Assembly: GCF_024347495.1 (NCBI RefSeq)
Contig: NZ_AP025491.1
Location: forward strand, 372,001-436,000
Direction: 5' to 3'
DNA length: 64,000 bases
Origin: Vibrio gallaecicus
GTDB lineage: Bacteria; Pseudomonadota; Gammaproteobacteria; Enterobacterales; Vibrionaceae
Of this stretch, positions 16,256 through 25,537 are shown in pieces. Within the stretch, counting starts at the first letter, position 1. Each line of letters opens with the position of its first letter. Under the pieces are notes generated by a model that was given only the letters and a program-made list of their open reading frames with translations, ran no database searches and was not told where the DNA came from. Made by a program: the position numbers and the translations under genes.

Positions 16256-16948
16256 ATGAAAATTAGCATATCGAAAACGTCAGTTATCGGCCCAACGCAT
16301 TCTGATCTCAATATTCCAAATCAAGATGCTGTTAAATGTAGAAAATCTAATGGTCGATGGGCAGTAGCGGTTGCAGATGGCATGGGATCTCGAGACTTGT
16401 CTCATATAGGCTCTAAACTGGCAACTCGTTTAGCGGTTACTTCCTGCCTAGCTAAACCTGAAGACATTTCTGATAAAGAGCTAATTACCTATATTTATAA
16501 AAAGTGGCTTAGCGAACTTAAAGTCAAAAATATAGAACCCAATGATGCAGTTACCACTTTAATGGTTGCTTGGGGAAACTCAAAAGGTGAATACCGCTTC
16601 ATCCAACTCGGGGATGGTGTCATTTGCAATAGCACTACTAATCATTCTATTTCAAACGATGATTTGTTTTCAAATGAAACAACAGGGCTAGGGTTAAGTA
16701 AAAAGTTCTCTGATTGGCGTATAGGTAGAGGCAGGTTGAATCGGACGAATGGTGGACTGATTCTGATGACGGATGGAATCTCTGAAGATATAGAAGATCA
16801 CCTCGGTTTTTGTTATGCGCTAGTGACGCGCGCTCAATCAGTAAGCCCAAGAGCAACTAAGAAAAACTTAAAAGGCCTATTGCACAATTGGCCCACACCA
16901 CATCATACAGATGACAAAACAATTGCAATGGTTCTAATTAATGAATAG
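16256..16948 (+). CDS. PP2C-type protein phosphatase of the TerY-P triad
   Basis: 230 aa, starting directly after the vWA stop. PP2C motifs are visible: HSDLNIPNQDA near the N-terminus (the RxxNED-like region is degenerate), VADGMGSRD (the DGMG metal-binding motif), IQLGDGVIC, ILMTDGISEDIED and HTDDKTIAMVLI (the final metal-binding DD/DN). It should be a Mg/Mn-dependent Ser/Thr phosphatase that reverses the neighbouring kinase. It overlaps the kinase gene by 8 bp. Function of the triad in defence is inferred from family context. Confidence 0.88.
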   Translation: MKISISKTSVIGPTHSDLNIPNQDAVKCRKSNGRWAVAVADGMGSRDLSHIGSKLATRLAVTSCLAKPEDISDKELITYIYKKWLSELKVKNIEPNDAVTTLMVAWGNSKGEYRFIQLGDGVICNSTTNHSISNDDLFSNETTGLGLSKKFSDWRIGRGRLNRTNGGLILMTDGISEDIEDHLGFCYALVTRAQSVSPRATKKNLKGLLHNWPTPHHTDDKTIAMVLINE

Positions 16949-18371
16949 TAAAAAGAAAAGTACTGTCTACGACAAACATGACAATGCATATGAACTTACT
17001 AAAAGAGTTGGTGAAGGTGGACAAGGCATCGTTTGTCAAACTCAGCACAGTGGAGTTTTGGTAAAAATCTTAAATACTAAAGATCAATCAACGATCAAAA
17101 GGTGGCAAAAGCAATTAGATTGGAGCCTAAGGCAAGACCTATCCGGATTAAACCTTGCTCTTCCTAAAGTACAAATTGTAAAACCTCGTCTTGGTTATGT
17201 TATGGAGCTGATGGATGGTTTGATTCCACTACAAGATGTACTAGAGAAAAGCTTTAGTGATCTTATTGATAACCAAAGTATTAAGCAGTACATACAAACT
17301 GGTGGACTGAAAAGACGCTTTCAAATTCTACTGAAAGTCGCCAAAACGCTCGCGAAGCTCCATAGTAGAGGCTACGCCTATGGCGATATTTCTCCAGCAA
17401 ATATCTTTGTTTCGGAAGACAGTCGTTATTCAGAAGTATGGTTTATTGATTGTGACAACTTGTGTGTTAACGAAAGAGAAGGGTTCACGCACATATATAC
17501 GCCTGGGTACGGTGCACCAGAAGTTGTAAAAGGTGATATGGGCGTTAATGCATTAACCGATCAATGGTCATTTGCAGTAATGGCGTTTGAGCTGCTTACG
17601 CACCAGCACCCATTTAAAGGGGTTTATGTCGAAGATGGTGAACCAGAATTAGTAGAAGAACAGGCTTATAGAGGTGAGTTGCCTTGGATATACGATACTG
17701 AAGATGAAAGCAACGAAAGTGTCGGCGGCATTGATTTGGCTTTAGTCGCCAATGAAAAGCTTTATAAATTGTTCGACCAGTGTTTTGCTAAGGGCCGGAC
17801 GCAGCCTTATGAGAGACCTTCACTAAATACTTGGTGTGCAGCCTTACAAGAGGCTCTTGACCATTTGCTGGAGTGCCCAACTTGCAGTAGTCATTACTTC
17901 ACCAACCTTCAATCTGATGAACAAGCCTGTCCATTTTGTTCAACCTCAGTAGGGAAAGAGCACTATGCAGTGTTAAGACAAGTTATTTATCTGAATGAAG
18001 ACGATTCACAATATATCTTTAATTCGTCTCAAGGCTTCATCGAGACTGATAATGTACGTGTAGTTAGTAATGGAATGTCTCTGACATTTAATTCTGCACC
18101 ATACAATACAGAGCTATGGTTTGAAAGTGATGAAAACTTGACCGTCACCATGAGTGAAGGAGATATATATTTCATTCCCGAGTCAAATGCAGTTTGCAGC
18201 ATATCACGTAAAAATGCATCGCAGGTCCATCAAATCACTCATAAGCAAAGAATAGCGGCGGAGCGTCGTAGTGCTATCGATCCCTATGAGTTTACCACTT
18301 GGCTCAAGTCCGATGAAAGAAAACCAGAATTTGTCGAATTATTAAAGACTTACAGATGGCAATTAGCGTGA
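16941..18371 (+). CDS. Ser/Thr protein kinase with C-terminal zinc ribbon (TerY-P triad)
   Basis: 476 aa. The N-lobe has GEGGQGIVCQT (glycine loop) and VLVKIL (VAIK-like Lys). The catalytic loop is GDISPANI (about 148-155), an HRD-less form with Asp149. The metal-binding segment is FIDCDN in place of DFG. The activation end is TPGYGAPEVV, then the DQWSFAVMAFELL helix. A zinc ribbon follows, with CPTC at 312-315 and CPFC at 330-333, and a beta-rich C-terminal region. These features match kinases of TerY-P triads. It overlaps the phosphatase gene and precedes the helicase by 8 bp, so the helicase and downstream proteins are candidate substrates. Confidence 0.88.
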   Translation: MNSKKKSTVYDKHDNAYELTKRVGEGGQGIVCQTQHSGVLVKILNTKDQSTIKRWQKQLDWSLRQDLSGLNLALPKVQIVKPRLGYVMELMDGLIPLQDVLEKSFSDLIDNQSIKQYIQTGGLKRRFQILLKVAKTLAKLHSRGYAYGDISPANIFVSEDSRYSEVWFIDCDNLCVNEREGFTHIYTPGYGAPEVVKGDMGVNALTDQWSFAVMAFELLTHQHPFKGVYVEDGEPELVEEQAYRGELPWIYDTEDESNESVGGIDLALVANEKLYKLFDQCFAKGRTQPYERPSLNTWCAALQEALDHLLECPTCSSHYFTNLQSDEQACPFCSTSVGKEHYAVLRQVIYLNEDDSQYIFNSSQGFIETDNVRVVSNGMSLTFNSAPYNTELWFESDENLTVTMSEGDIYFIPESNAVCSISRKNASQVHQITHKQRIAAERRSAIDPYEFTTWLKSDERKPEFVELLKTYRWQLA

Positions 18372-18379
18372 AGTAAATT

Positions 18380-21300
18380 ATGAACCTATTAGACTCTAAA
18401 TGCCTTACCGGCGATGTGATCGAGCTTATTTTCGAAGATCAGAATGACGCAACTTTGAACTGGGAAATAGGTGAAGAAGTAGAATTGTTTTTTGAGATAG
18501 ATTCTTACTATGTCAAACAGGGAAAGACGGATTTATTTGCTGAAGTTAAGTTTAAGAACAGTGCTATTGTGATGGCTGTCTCAGGCAGCACAGCGAGAAA
18601 AGTATGTGCTGTTTCTTGTTATAAAAATTCTCGTGCGCTAGCGATTCGCTATGTTGATCTCGTTGATAGTTACGATGAGAATATCGAATTTAAAATCGAA
18701 CCTATCGTTATCGAAGCAATTCAAAAGCAAGTTCCAAGCGTTGTAGATTTTGACAGTGCACGCAAATGGTTCGATGAAGAGTTTGTCTTTGCAAAAGATG
18801 ACAAAGGTGGGATCTTTATTGAATTCCCTGATAATTCAAAGCACTCTTTTTTCCTGATTGGTCAAGATTACAAGGTGTTAGTTGATAAGGTTAGAAAAAA
18901 TTGGCACCTTTCTTCGATCCATCAATTTGGCGGTGGAACGGATAAGCTTTACGCATATTATGGACATCACGTATTAGAGTCTTACGGAATTGAAGATCAA
19001 TTAAATACTTCTAACTACAAGCACCAACTTGAACAGCATCTTCAAGACAATGCAAGTTATTTTAAACTATGGCAGAGATACTCGGAACTGCATTGGGAAC
19101 AGCATTCTAGATTAGCTAAAGCGGTTGGCTACCTTGATTACGAAGCTGTCTATAGCGCGTCTGATACAGAAATAAGATTCAAATTCAAAGTCGGCGATAA
19201 GGCTCTCAAATCGTTTTTTGAAAAGTACAAAAATGAATTGGAGCAGTTTGGTGAAACATTCTCAATTTCGGATGTAGAGTTACAGATCGCTCAAGATTTA
19301 CCCAGTTGGTTAACATCTAACGAGAGTTTTGAAAAAGGTGGGTCAAGACCTGTTTTTTTACGCAGAGTTCAAATTGAACGAGACTTTTTAGTCGCGAACT
19401 TGAATCAGAGGCCAAAATCAAAAGGCTTTATCTTCATATCTTTGAACGGTATGAAAAAACAACACGAGCGTAAAAAAGTTGCTTTTGATTTGTTGAAAGA
19501 TGCAACAAATCCTATGCCGCAACTCAAATATATCTTAGAAGGTGTAAATCCACCTGAGCAGAAAGTTAAAAAGTTACGTGCAATAACGCCGACCTTGAAG
19601 AAAAAACTTGATGGTAAATCGCTAACGAAGAAACAAGAAAGAGCGGTAAAAGTCGCATTAAATACACCAGATGTCGCCTTAATCATTGGACCTCCAGGTA
19701 CTGGTAAAACCCAGGTTATCTCTGCTATTCAACATAGGATTGCTGAACAGGGTAATAAATATAATTTATCGTTAAAACACCAAGTTTTACTCACTAGTTA
19801 CCAACACGATGCTGTCGATAACGTAGTAGCTAGGTCGGGCGTATTTGGGCTTCCTGCAATTAAAGTGGGAGGTAAGCAAGATGAAGCAAATCAGCAAGAA
19901 TCAAACAGTATCGACACTTGGACAAGTAAAGTTATTCATGAGCTAAAACCAAATCTTGAAAGCGAAATTAGAAATAGCGATGAATTTAAACTAGTGGATG
20001 CGATATCGTCGTTAGTTTTTCAAATAAAGAACTCAAATAGTGCTCAATTCAATTACCAAAACTTGAACGAATTGTATCTTAAATTAAAGAGGCTAACGCT
20101 TGACTACGGTATTAAAGTATCAGCCAAGATTGAAAGAAACGTGGATCAGCTCATAGAGCAATTTAGCTTGTCTTCCTCGTATTCTCTCACAACAACTCAA
20201 AGGCAGGCGTTAGTCACTGCAACCAGAGCGTTGAGAACGGATTCCACGTCATACGATGATGATGGTGCTTTGAGACTAATCAAATTGATTTCATTACTGA
20301 AGGACCTAAAAGGTGGTGATTACGACCTTGAGAAGCTCGAAGCTATGACTAACATCGGTGTTGATGTGGACTTTGAACTTTTAAAAGCTACTCAACGTCA
20401 ACTGCTCGATGCTTTACCGGATAAATTTGTACTGCCGAATCAACGTTGGTTGAAACCAGAACAATCAAAGAGTTTAAGTGAGCTTATAGAACAGCTTGAA
20501 GCGAGCCTGGTGAATTCCCTAAGGCTTGGGCAGTTATATTATCGCAAGAAGTATCTTGATTCATTGGTGTTTGAGAAGAAGCAAGTTCAGGATTCACTTA
20601 AAGAATATAGTGCAGTGCTTGGAGCAACATGTCAGCAAGCTGCTGGTGAAGCTATGGTTGGTCTTAAGTCTGTCGAGCATAGCAAAAACATACACTTTGA
20701 CTCAGTAATTGTTGACGAGGCTGCGAGAGCTAACCCACTGGATCTTATGATACCAATGGCGATGGCTAGAAAGCGTGTGGTGCTAGTCGGGGACCACAGA
20801 CAGCTTCCGCACATGTTAGAGCCTAGAGTTGAAAAAGAATTAGAAAATAATAATGAACTAGAAATTGTCGATCACGAACTATTACAACAAAGTTTGTTCG
20901 AACGTTTGTATCACTCTCTTTCGAAATATGAAAAAGAGAGATCTACAGAAAACCAGCGCGTAGTAATGCTTGATACCCAGTTCCGTATGCACCCTGAACT
21001 AGGTTCATTTGTTAGTGAGGAGTTTTACGAGCTATTTGGCTTGCCTCCGGTCAAGGCTGGCTTGAATGAGTCACACTTTCCACTAGATGTACCGGGTTAT
21101 GAAGGAAAACTTGCAGCATGGATCGACGTTGAACCGTCAAAAGGAAAAATGGCGACAAAAAATGGCTCTAAGTATCGAGACTGTGAAGCTGAAATTATTG
21201 CTGACGAAGCTTACAAAATACTTACAGCAAGGCCAGATCTAAGCGTAGGTATTATCACCTTTTATGCGGCTCAAAGAGACCATATCATTGAGAAAATGGT

Positions 21301-21727
21301 AGACAGAAAAGTCATGGAGTATTCGAGTACAGGTTCAAATGTTGTATCTGAATTTAGAGTGACGACCCCCAATTCAGGTGGGAAACCAGAAGAACGTTTT
21401 CGTGTTGGTTCTGTAGATGCATTCCAAGGTAAAGAATTTGATGTCGTGTTGCTGTCAACCGTTAGAAGCTGGAAAGAACCAGAAGAAATTACGCAAGAGG
21501 TTGTCAATGCGCAGCTGGGTTTTTTGCGCATACCTAATCGTATTAATGTCGCAATGTCTAGACAGAAACGCCTGCTCATTGTTGTTGGTGATAAAAGCTT
21601 AGCGTCAAACAATCTCAATAAACTTATGCCTGAGTCGATTCGGATATCTGAAAATGAAAAGGCATTAGTAGGTTTTCCTAAGTTCTTTAATGAGCTTTGT
21701 AAAAAGGAGAAGGGCATTGTTCTCTAA
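18380..21727 (+). CDS. Upf1-like superfamily 1 DNA/RNA helicase
   Basis: 1115 aa. The N-terminal ~400 residues are not recognised. Motor motifs: GPPGTGKT (437-444), VIVDEAARANPLDL (DEAA from 779), VGDHRQLPH (motif III), DTQFRMHPELG (motif IV-like), VGSVDAFQGKEFDVV (motif V) and RINVAMSRQKRLLIVVGD (motif VI). This pattern is typical of SF1B Upf1/Dna2/SMUBP2-like helicases with 5'-3' polarity. The insert between motifs Ia and II (about residues 500-740) is helical. No nuclease motif was seen. In the cassette it is probably the motor of the DNA-processing step controlled by the kinase/phosphatase pair. It resembles helicases of Mokosh-type systems, but here kinase and helicase are separate proteins. 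Confidence 0.85.
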   Translation: MNLLDSKCLTGDVIELIFEDQNDATLNWEIGEEVELFFEIDSYYVKQGKTDLFAEVKFKNSAIVMAVSGSTARKVCAVSCYKNSRALAIRYVDLVDSYDENIEFKIEPIVIEAIQKQVPSVVDFDSARKWFDEEFVFAKDDKGGIFIEFPDNSKHSFFLIGQDYKVLVDKVRKNWHLSSIHQFGGGTDKLYAYYGHHVLESYGIEDQLNTSNYKHQLEQHLQDNASYFKLWQRYSELHWEQHSRLAKAVGYLDYEAVYSASDTEIRFKFKVGDKALKSFFEKYKNELEQFGETFSISDVELQIAQDLPSWLTSNESFEKGGSRPVFLRRVQIERDFLVANLNQRPKSKGFIFISLNGMKKQHERKKVAFDLLKDATNPMPQLKYILEGVNPPEQKVKKLRAITPTLKKKLDGKSLTKKQERAVKVALNTPDVALIIGPPGTGKTQVISAIQHRIAEQGNKYNLSLKHQVLLTSYQHDAVDNVVARSGVFGLPAIKVGGKQDEANQQESNSIDTWTSKVIHELKPNLESEIRNSDEFKLVDAISSLVFQIKNSNSAQFNYQNLNELYLKLKRLTLDYGIKVSAKIERNVDQLIEQFSLSSSYSLTTTQRQALVTATRALRTDSTSYDDDGALRLIKLISLLKDLKGGDYDLEKLEAMTNIGVDVDFELLKATQRQLLDALPDKFVLPNQRWLKPEQSKSLSELIEQLEASLVNSLRLGQLYYRKKYLDSLVFEKKQVQDSLKEYSAVLGATCQQAAGEAMVGLKSVEHSKNIHFDSVIVDEAARANPLDLMIPMAMARKRVVLVGDHRQLPHMLEPRVEKELENNNELEIVDHELLQQSLFERLYHSLSKYEKERSTENQRVVMLDTQFRMHPELGSFVSEEFYELFGLPPVKAGLNESHFPLDVPGYEGKLAAWIDVEPSKGKMATKNGSKYRDCEAEIIADEAYKILTARPDLSVGIITFYAAQRDHIIEKMVDRKVMEYSSTGSNVVSEFRVTTPNSGGKPEERFRVGSVDAFQGKEFDVVLLSTVRSWKEPEEITQEVVNAQLGFLRIPNRINVAMSRQKRLLIVVGDKSLASNNLNKLMPESIRISENEKALVGFPKFFNELCKKEKGIVL

Positions 21728-23168
21728 TACATATATTAAAACTACAGATTCCCCCAAAAGTCGTGACGTGCAACTGTTCGCCTGGCCTGTATACAGTTGG
21801 GAAGTATATTTGTCTTCTCACAAAGGGCGAGAGTTAAATCTTTTCGAGAAAACTATCCTAGAGCTGATTCGAGTAACCGGAAATCGTGAGTTATTACCGA
21901 GTCAAATTGCTGAGTGGCTTTCACTAGAAAAGGAAATGGTTTTATACATTTTAACCGCCACTATGCAGCCAAATGGTTGGTTAGATAAGAACTTTAAAAT
22001 TACAGAAGAAGGTCGAAAAGTTCTAGATTCGGAGACAGAACCTGAAATGACAACGGCTCTGGTATTTCAGTGTGCATTGACTGGAGAGTGGTTTCCTAGA
22101 ATTGCTTACGAGTCTAGCGAAGTTAAACCAGAGAAAGATTCTGACAAGTTAATCTTTAAATTAGATAGAGCAACTGATAAGAGGGTTAGAGGGTATCGTG
22201 TTAACAAAGCAACTCATGAAGTAAATAGGCCGAGTGAACACGAGATAAATGGTCTTTTAAGCAAAGATAAAGAAGCTCGATGGATTGCTAATAACATCAG
22301 TGATGAGCGCTACCATACGCCCATTAAGGCTGAGAAAATGATTCTGTCAAACAAAGAGGTCAAACAGTCGTATTTGCTGTTATGGGCAGATACTTCTTCA
22401 GGTTATAAATTCGATTTTGTTGATCCATTTGCTCTTTCCCATAAAGCGCCCTGGATGAACGACTTGTTTGAACAAGCTATAGCGGTTAATAGCAAGCTAG
22501 AACAATTTTCTAGTTCGAGGTTTCAAACTGAGGAAGAGGAACTATCTTACTCAGAGGCAATTGAACTCATGAAGGAAACAGCCAGAGTTGAAGTGTTAAC
22601 TAAATATCCAAACGCTGAGCGTTTTGAAGGTCTAGTAGAACCATTGTTTGAGTTAATGAACGAAAAAGAAAGGTTGAACCGTGGGAAATCGGCTGATTAT
22701 AGTTTAAATAGATCTTTAATTAATAGTTGTGGCTCCATTATTGAAATTTTATGTAAAGGGATTCTTATTAAATTTCCTTTTAGAAGTAAGCATAGGTTAC
22801 CAGCTAGAGGGAAAACCTATAATAGACGAAATGAATTACATTCTTTAGTAAAGCTTACGAGGCTATTTACACAAGATCAAATTTCAATAGTTTTACGTTG
22901 TCCATGGGATGGGATAAATAATGCTGTAGATGGAGGGTTTTCAAGTGTTCGCAGTTTGTTAGCTGCAGTATTTATATCTACTCTAGATTATCCCCAACAC
23001 CCTATTAAATTTATTGGTAAAGACAGTTTATTATTTGAAGATATTTATAAACTGGCTGCTGAACGCAATGAGGCTTCACACGGCAACAGCACAAGATTTA
23101 CCAACGAACAAGCGTTGCACTACATAAACGTCGTAGACAAATTTTTAGAAAATATTTTAGTGGATTAA
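21717..23168 (+). CDS. Conserved-looking protein of the TerY cassette, N-terminal winged-helix-like region
   Basis: An ATG at 21690 would give 492 aa. The TTG at 21717 (483 aa) is better, since AAGGAGAAGG at 21704-21713 lies just upstream, and the overlap with the helicase then shrinks to 11 bp. Residues about 30-90 (LNLFEKTILELIRVTGN, then LPSQIAEWLSLEKEMVLYIL and GWLDKNFKITEEGRKVL) fit a winged helix-turn-helix. The rest is unrecognised; the C-terminal third (about 330-480) is all-helical. Its fixed position between a helicase and an AAA+ ATPase suggests an adaptor or DNA-recognition role. Confidence 0.7.
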   Translation: MFSNTYIKTTDSPKSRDVQLFAWPVYSWEVYLSSHKGRELNLFEKTILELIRVTGNRELLPSQIAEWLSLEKEMVLYILTATMQPNGWLDKNFKITEEGRKVLDSETEPEMTTALVFQCALTGEWFPRIAYESSEVKPEKDSDKLIFKLDRATDKRVRGYRVNKATHEVNRPSEHEINGLLSKDKEARWIANNISDERYHTPIKAEKMILSNKEVKQSYLLLWADTSSGYKFDFVDPFALSHKAPWMNDLFEQAIAVNSKLEQFSSSRFQTEEEELSYSEAIELMKETARVEVLTKYPNAERFEGLVEPLFELMNEKERLNRGKSADYSLNRSLINSCGSIIEILCKGILIKFPFRSKHRLPARGKTYNRRNELHSLVKLTRLFTQDQISIVLRCPWDGINNAVDGGFSSVRSLLAAVFISTLDYPQHPIKFIGKDSLLFEDIYKLAAERNEASHGNSTRFTNEQALHYINVVDKFLENILVD

Positions 23169-23171
23169 GCA

Positions 23172-25535
23172 ATGGCTAGAAAAGGCAAAAACAAAAACTC
23201 AGCACCAAAACCGATTGAAAAACCACAACCACCAACGTCAAATGGAATTTTGGGTGGTCTTCTTAAAAAAGTTGGCGTTTCCTCGGATGAAAAACTCGTT
23301 AGTAAGCTTAATGAAGAAGAGAAACAGACTCTCGCTGATTTGACGGCTCAACTTGAAGAGTTAATTGAAACAAATGAAAGAACTAGGCAAGAGCAAGAAT
23401 ATAACCTATCTGAAATTGAATTTAATGTGGTACAAGCTGCGAAAGACGGTGAAGAAGTAAAGTGTAAGCTACAGTCAGTAGCAGCAAAAGAGGAAGCTGT
23501 TGCTGTAAAAGAGAAAGAGCTTTTAGTAAAACTAAGTGAACTTTCTGGCAAAGAGCAATCATTATTAGAAAAAGAAGCAAATGCTAATGCTGGTTTTGCT
23601 TTAGAGCGTCAAAAATCGCTGGAATATTTGAAGAAAGAGTATCAGCAAGTTGAGCAGAAAATAACTCAGCTTGATGAGCAACGAAGAATAAACGAACTAA
23701 AAATGCTTGAGCAGCAAGCTCAAAGTAATGAACGCGCGAAAGAGCAGGAAAATACACGATTTGAAGAGCTAAAGAAAAAACTACTTGCGGAGCACGTCGA
23801 GTTAGAAAATCGTCAAATCGAACTCGATAAGAAAATTGATGAAAATAAATCGCTAAACGAACAACTTAAGAAAAAGCTTGGCGCTCATGCTGTTATGAAA
23901 AAACAAGCGCTAGAAGAGTGTCGAAGAGAAATTCAAACTGAAAAAGTATCATTAGAAAATCAACTAAAGCTTTTAGAAGATTACCGTAATCGAGACCAGC
24001 AAGAAATCAAGAGCTTAACTGAGCGTCTGCTTGGTTATAAAGAGTTGGAAAGAGAGGCTCAAATTAAAGAGCTTGGTTCTCCAGCAGCTGTCTTAATACG
24101 GATTGATGAGCTTGAAAAACAGCTACGAGATGCTCGTAATAAGTTAAAAGGTCGCAGCGAAGACGATTTGGAAGAAGAATTAGATTACTACAAAGATCGT
24201 GCAGACGACTTAGAAGAAGAGCTAAGAGACCTAAAACAAGAACATGATGAGGTTAAGCTACGTGAAGGTAAATATAAGCTTAGCATGAGAGAAAAGTTGG
24301 AGTTACAGAAGCAAAAGGATCTTCTTGAACTTAGCAATGCAGCATTAACTCATAGTATTGAAACAGTGAAGTCACAACTGGATGATTTGCTTGAAAAGCA
24401 ACAATCACAAGAGGCATTCAAAGAGTTAACACTAATGGACCGAAAATATCGTGAACCGGTTCCTGCACAACCAGTTAATTCATTGAAAGAATTTACTGAA
24501 GAGTTGCAACACAGAATCGCAATATCTACGGATGTGGAGCTTTATTACGATTTAGATTTGCTAAGAAAGTTCATGGCAGGTTTAGCGCTTAGCCCGCTGC
24601 ATGTGTTCCAAGGTATCTCTGGTACGGGTAAGACAAGTTTGGTCAATGCTTTCGCAGCAGCTGTTGGTGGAGAAGTGACGACAGTACCTGTTCAAGCTGG
24701 TTGGCGTGATAGAGACGATCTAATTGGTCACTACAACGCATTTGAAAAACGTTACTATGAAAAAGAGTGCTTACAGGGCTTGTATAAAGCGCACACTCCA
24801 TCTTTTGAAAAACGCTTTAATATTATCTTGCTTGATGAAATGAACTTGTCTCGCCCAGAGCAATATTTCGCTGAGTTTCTCTCTGCAATGGAGCAAAATG
24901 AACAAAAACGAAAAGTCGTTCTGATGGACTCGTCTGTTGCAAACCCGCCAAAGCACTTTGTCGAGGACAGAAAGCTATTACTAAAAACGAATACCTGGTT
25001 CATGGGAACAGCGAACCATGATGAAACAACATTTGAGTTTGCAGATAAAACCCATGATAGGGCCTTCACATTAGATTTGGAGAAGCAAGTAAAGCCGGAA
25101 GGTTGGCGTGCAAAAGCTATCAAAAATACGGTAATAGACTTTGAGTCAGTTGATGATCTTTTCACAAAAGCACAACAGAATCATAAAAAACTAGTTTTAG
25201 ATATGCTGAAAAAACTCGCTACTTCTGAATTTACAGAAATTCTAGAACGCCAATTTGATATTGGGTGGGGTAACCGTCTAGAAGCGCAAGCGCTTAGATT
25301 CATTTCTGTCTATAAAGACTGTGGTGGTCATGAAGCTGATGCGTTAGAGCACCTTCTAATAACCCGCGTGTTACGTAAAGGCAAAGTACTTGGTCGTTAT
25401 GATATTTCTATCGATAAGCTGAAAGACCTAAAGAACGCTCTGAGTAAAATGCTCAAATCAGTGAACGGCACTGGAACGAAAGCTATCGATATCATTCAAA
25501 GTGAAATTACGCGTAAAGAAGAAGGGGTTTATTAA
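23172..25535 (+). CDS. Coiled-coil AAA+ ATPase (McrB/MoxR-like)
   Basis: 787 aa. A short basic N-terminus (KGKNKNSAPKP) is followed by about 350 residues of almost continuous predicted coiled coil (from about 45 to 420). The AAA+ domain has GISGTGKT (481-488), IILLDEMNLSRPEQYF (Walker B with Asp555) and WFMGTANHDETT (sensor 1, GTANxDxxT). The Walker B plus GTAN-D pattern is that of the McrB/MoxR clade of AAA+ proteins. It lies 2 bp before its likely partner (DUF2357-like). McrB-McrC-type pairs couple nucleotide hydrolysis to a nuclease; here no nuclease is obvious in the partner. Confidence 0.82.
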   Translation: MARKGKNKNSAPKPIEKPQPPTSNGILGGLLKKVGVSSDEKLVSKLNEEEKQTLADLTAQLEELIETNERTRQEQEYNLSEIEFNVVQAAKDGEEVKCKLQSVAAKEEAVAVKEKELLVKLSELSGKEQSLLEKEANANAGFALERQKSLEYLKKEYQQVEQKITQLDEQRRINELKMLEQQAQSNERAKEQENTRFEELKKKLLAEHVELENRQIELDKKIDENKSLNEQLKKKLGAHAVMKKQALEECRREIQTEKVSLENQLKLLEDYRNRDQQEIKSLTERLLGYKELEREAQIKELGSPAAVLIRIDELEKQLRDARNKLKGRSEDDLEEELDYYKDRADDLEEELRDLKQEHDEVKLREGKYKLSMREKLELQKQKDLLELSNAALTHSIETVKSQLDDLLEKQQSQEAFKELTLMDRKYREPVPAQPVNSLKEFTEELQHRIAISTDVELYYDLDLLRKFMAGLALSPLHVFQGISGTGKTSLVNAFAAAVGGEVTTVPVQAGWRDRDDLIGHYNAFEKRYYEKECLQGLYKAHTPSFEKRFNIILLDEMNLSRPEQYFAEFLSAMEQNEQKRKVVLMDSSVANPPKHFVEDRKLLLKTNTWFMGTANHDETTFEFADKTHDRAFTLDLEKQVKPEGWRAKAIKNTVIDFESVDDLFTKAQQNHKKLVLDMLKKLATSEFTEILERQFDIGWGNRLEAQALRFISVYKDCGGHEADALEHLLITRVLRKGKVLGRYDISIDKLKDLKNALSKMLKSVNGTGTKAIDIIQSEITRKEEGVY

Positions 25536-25537
25536 CA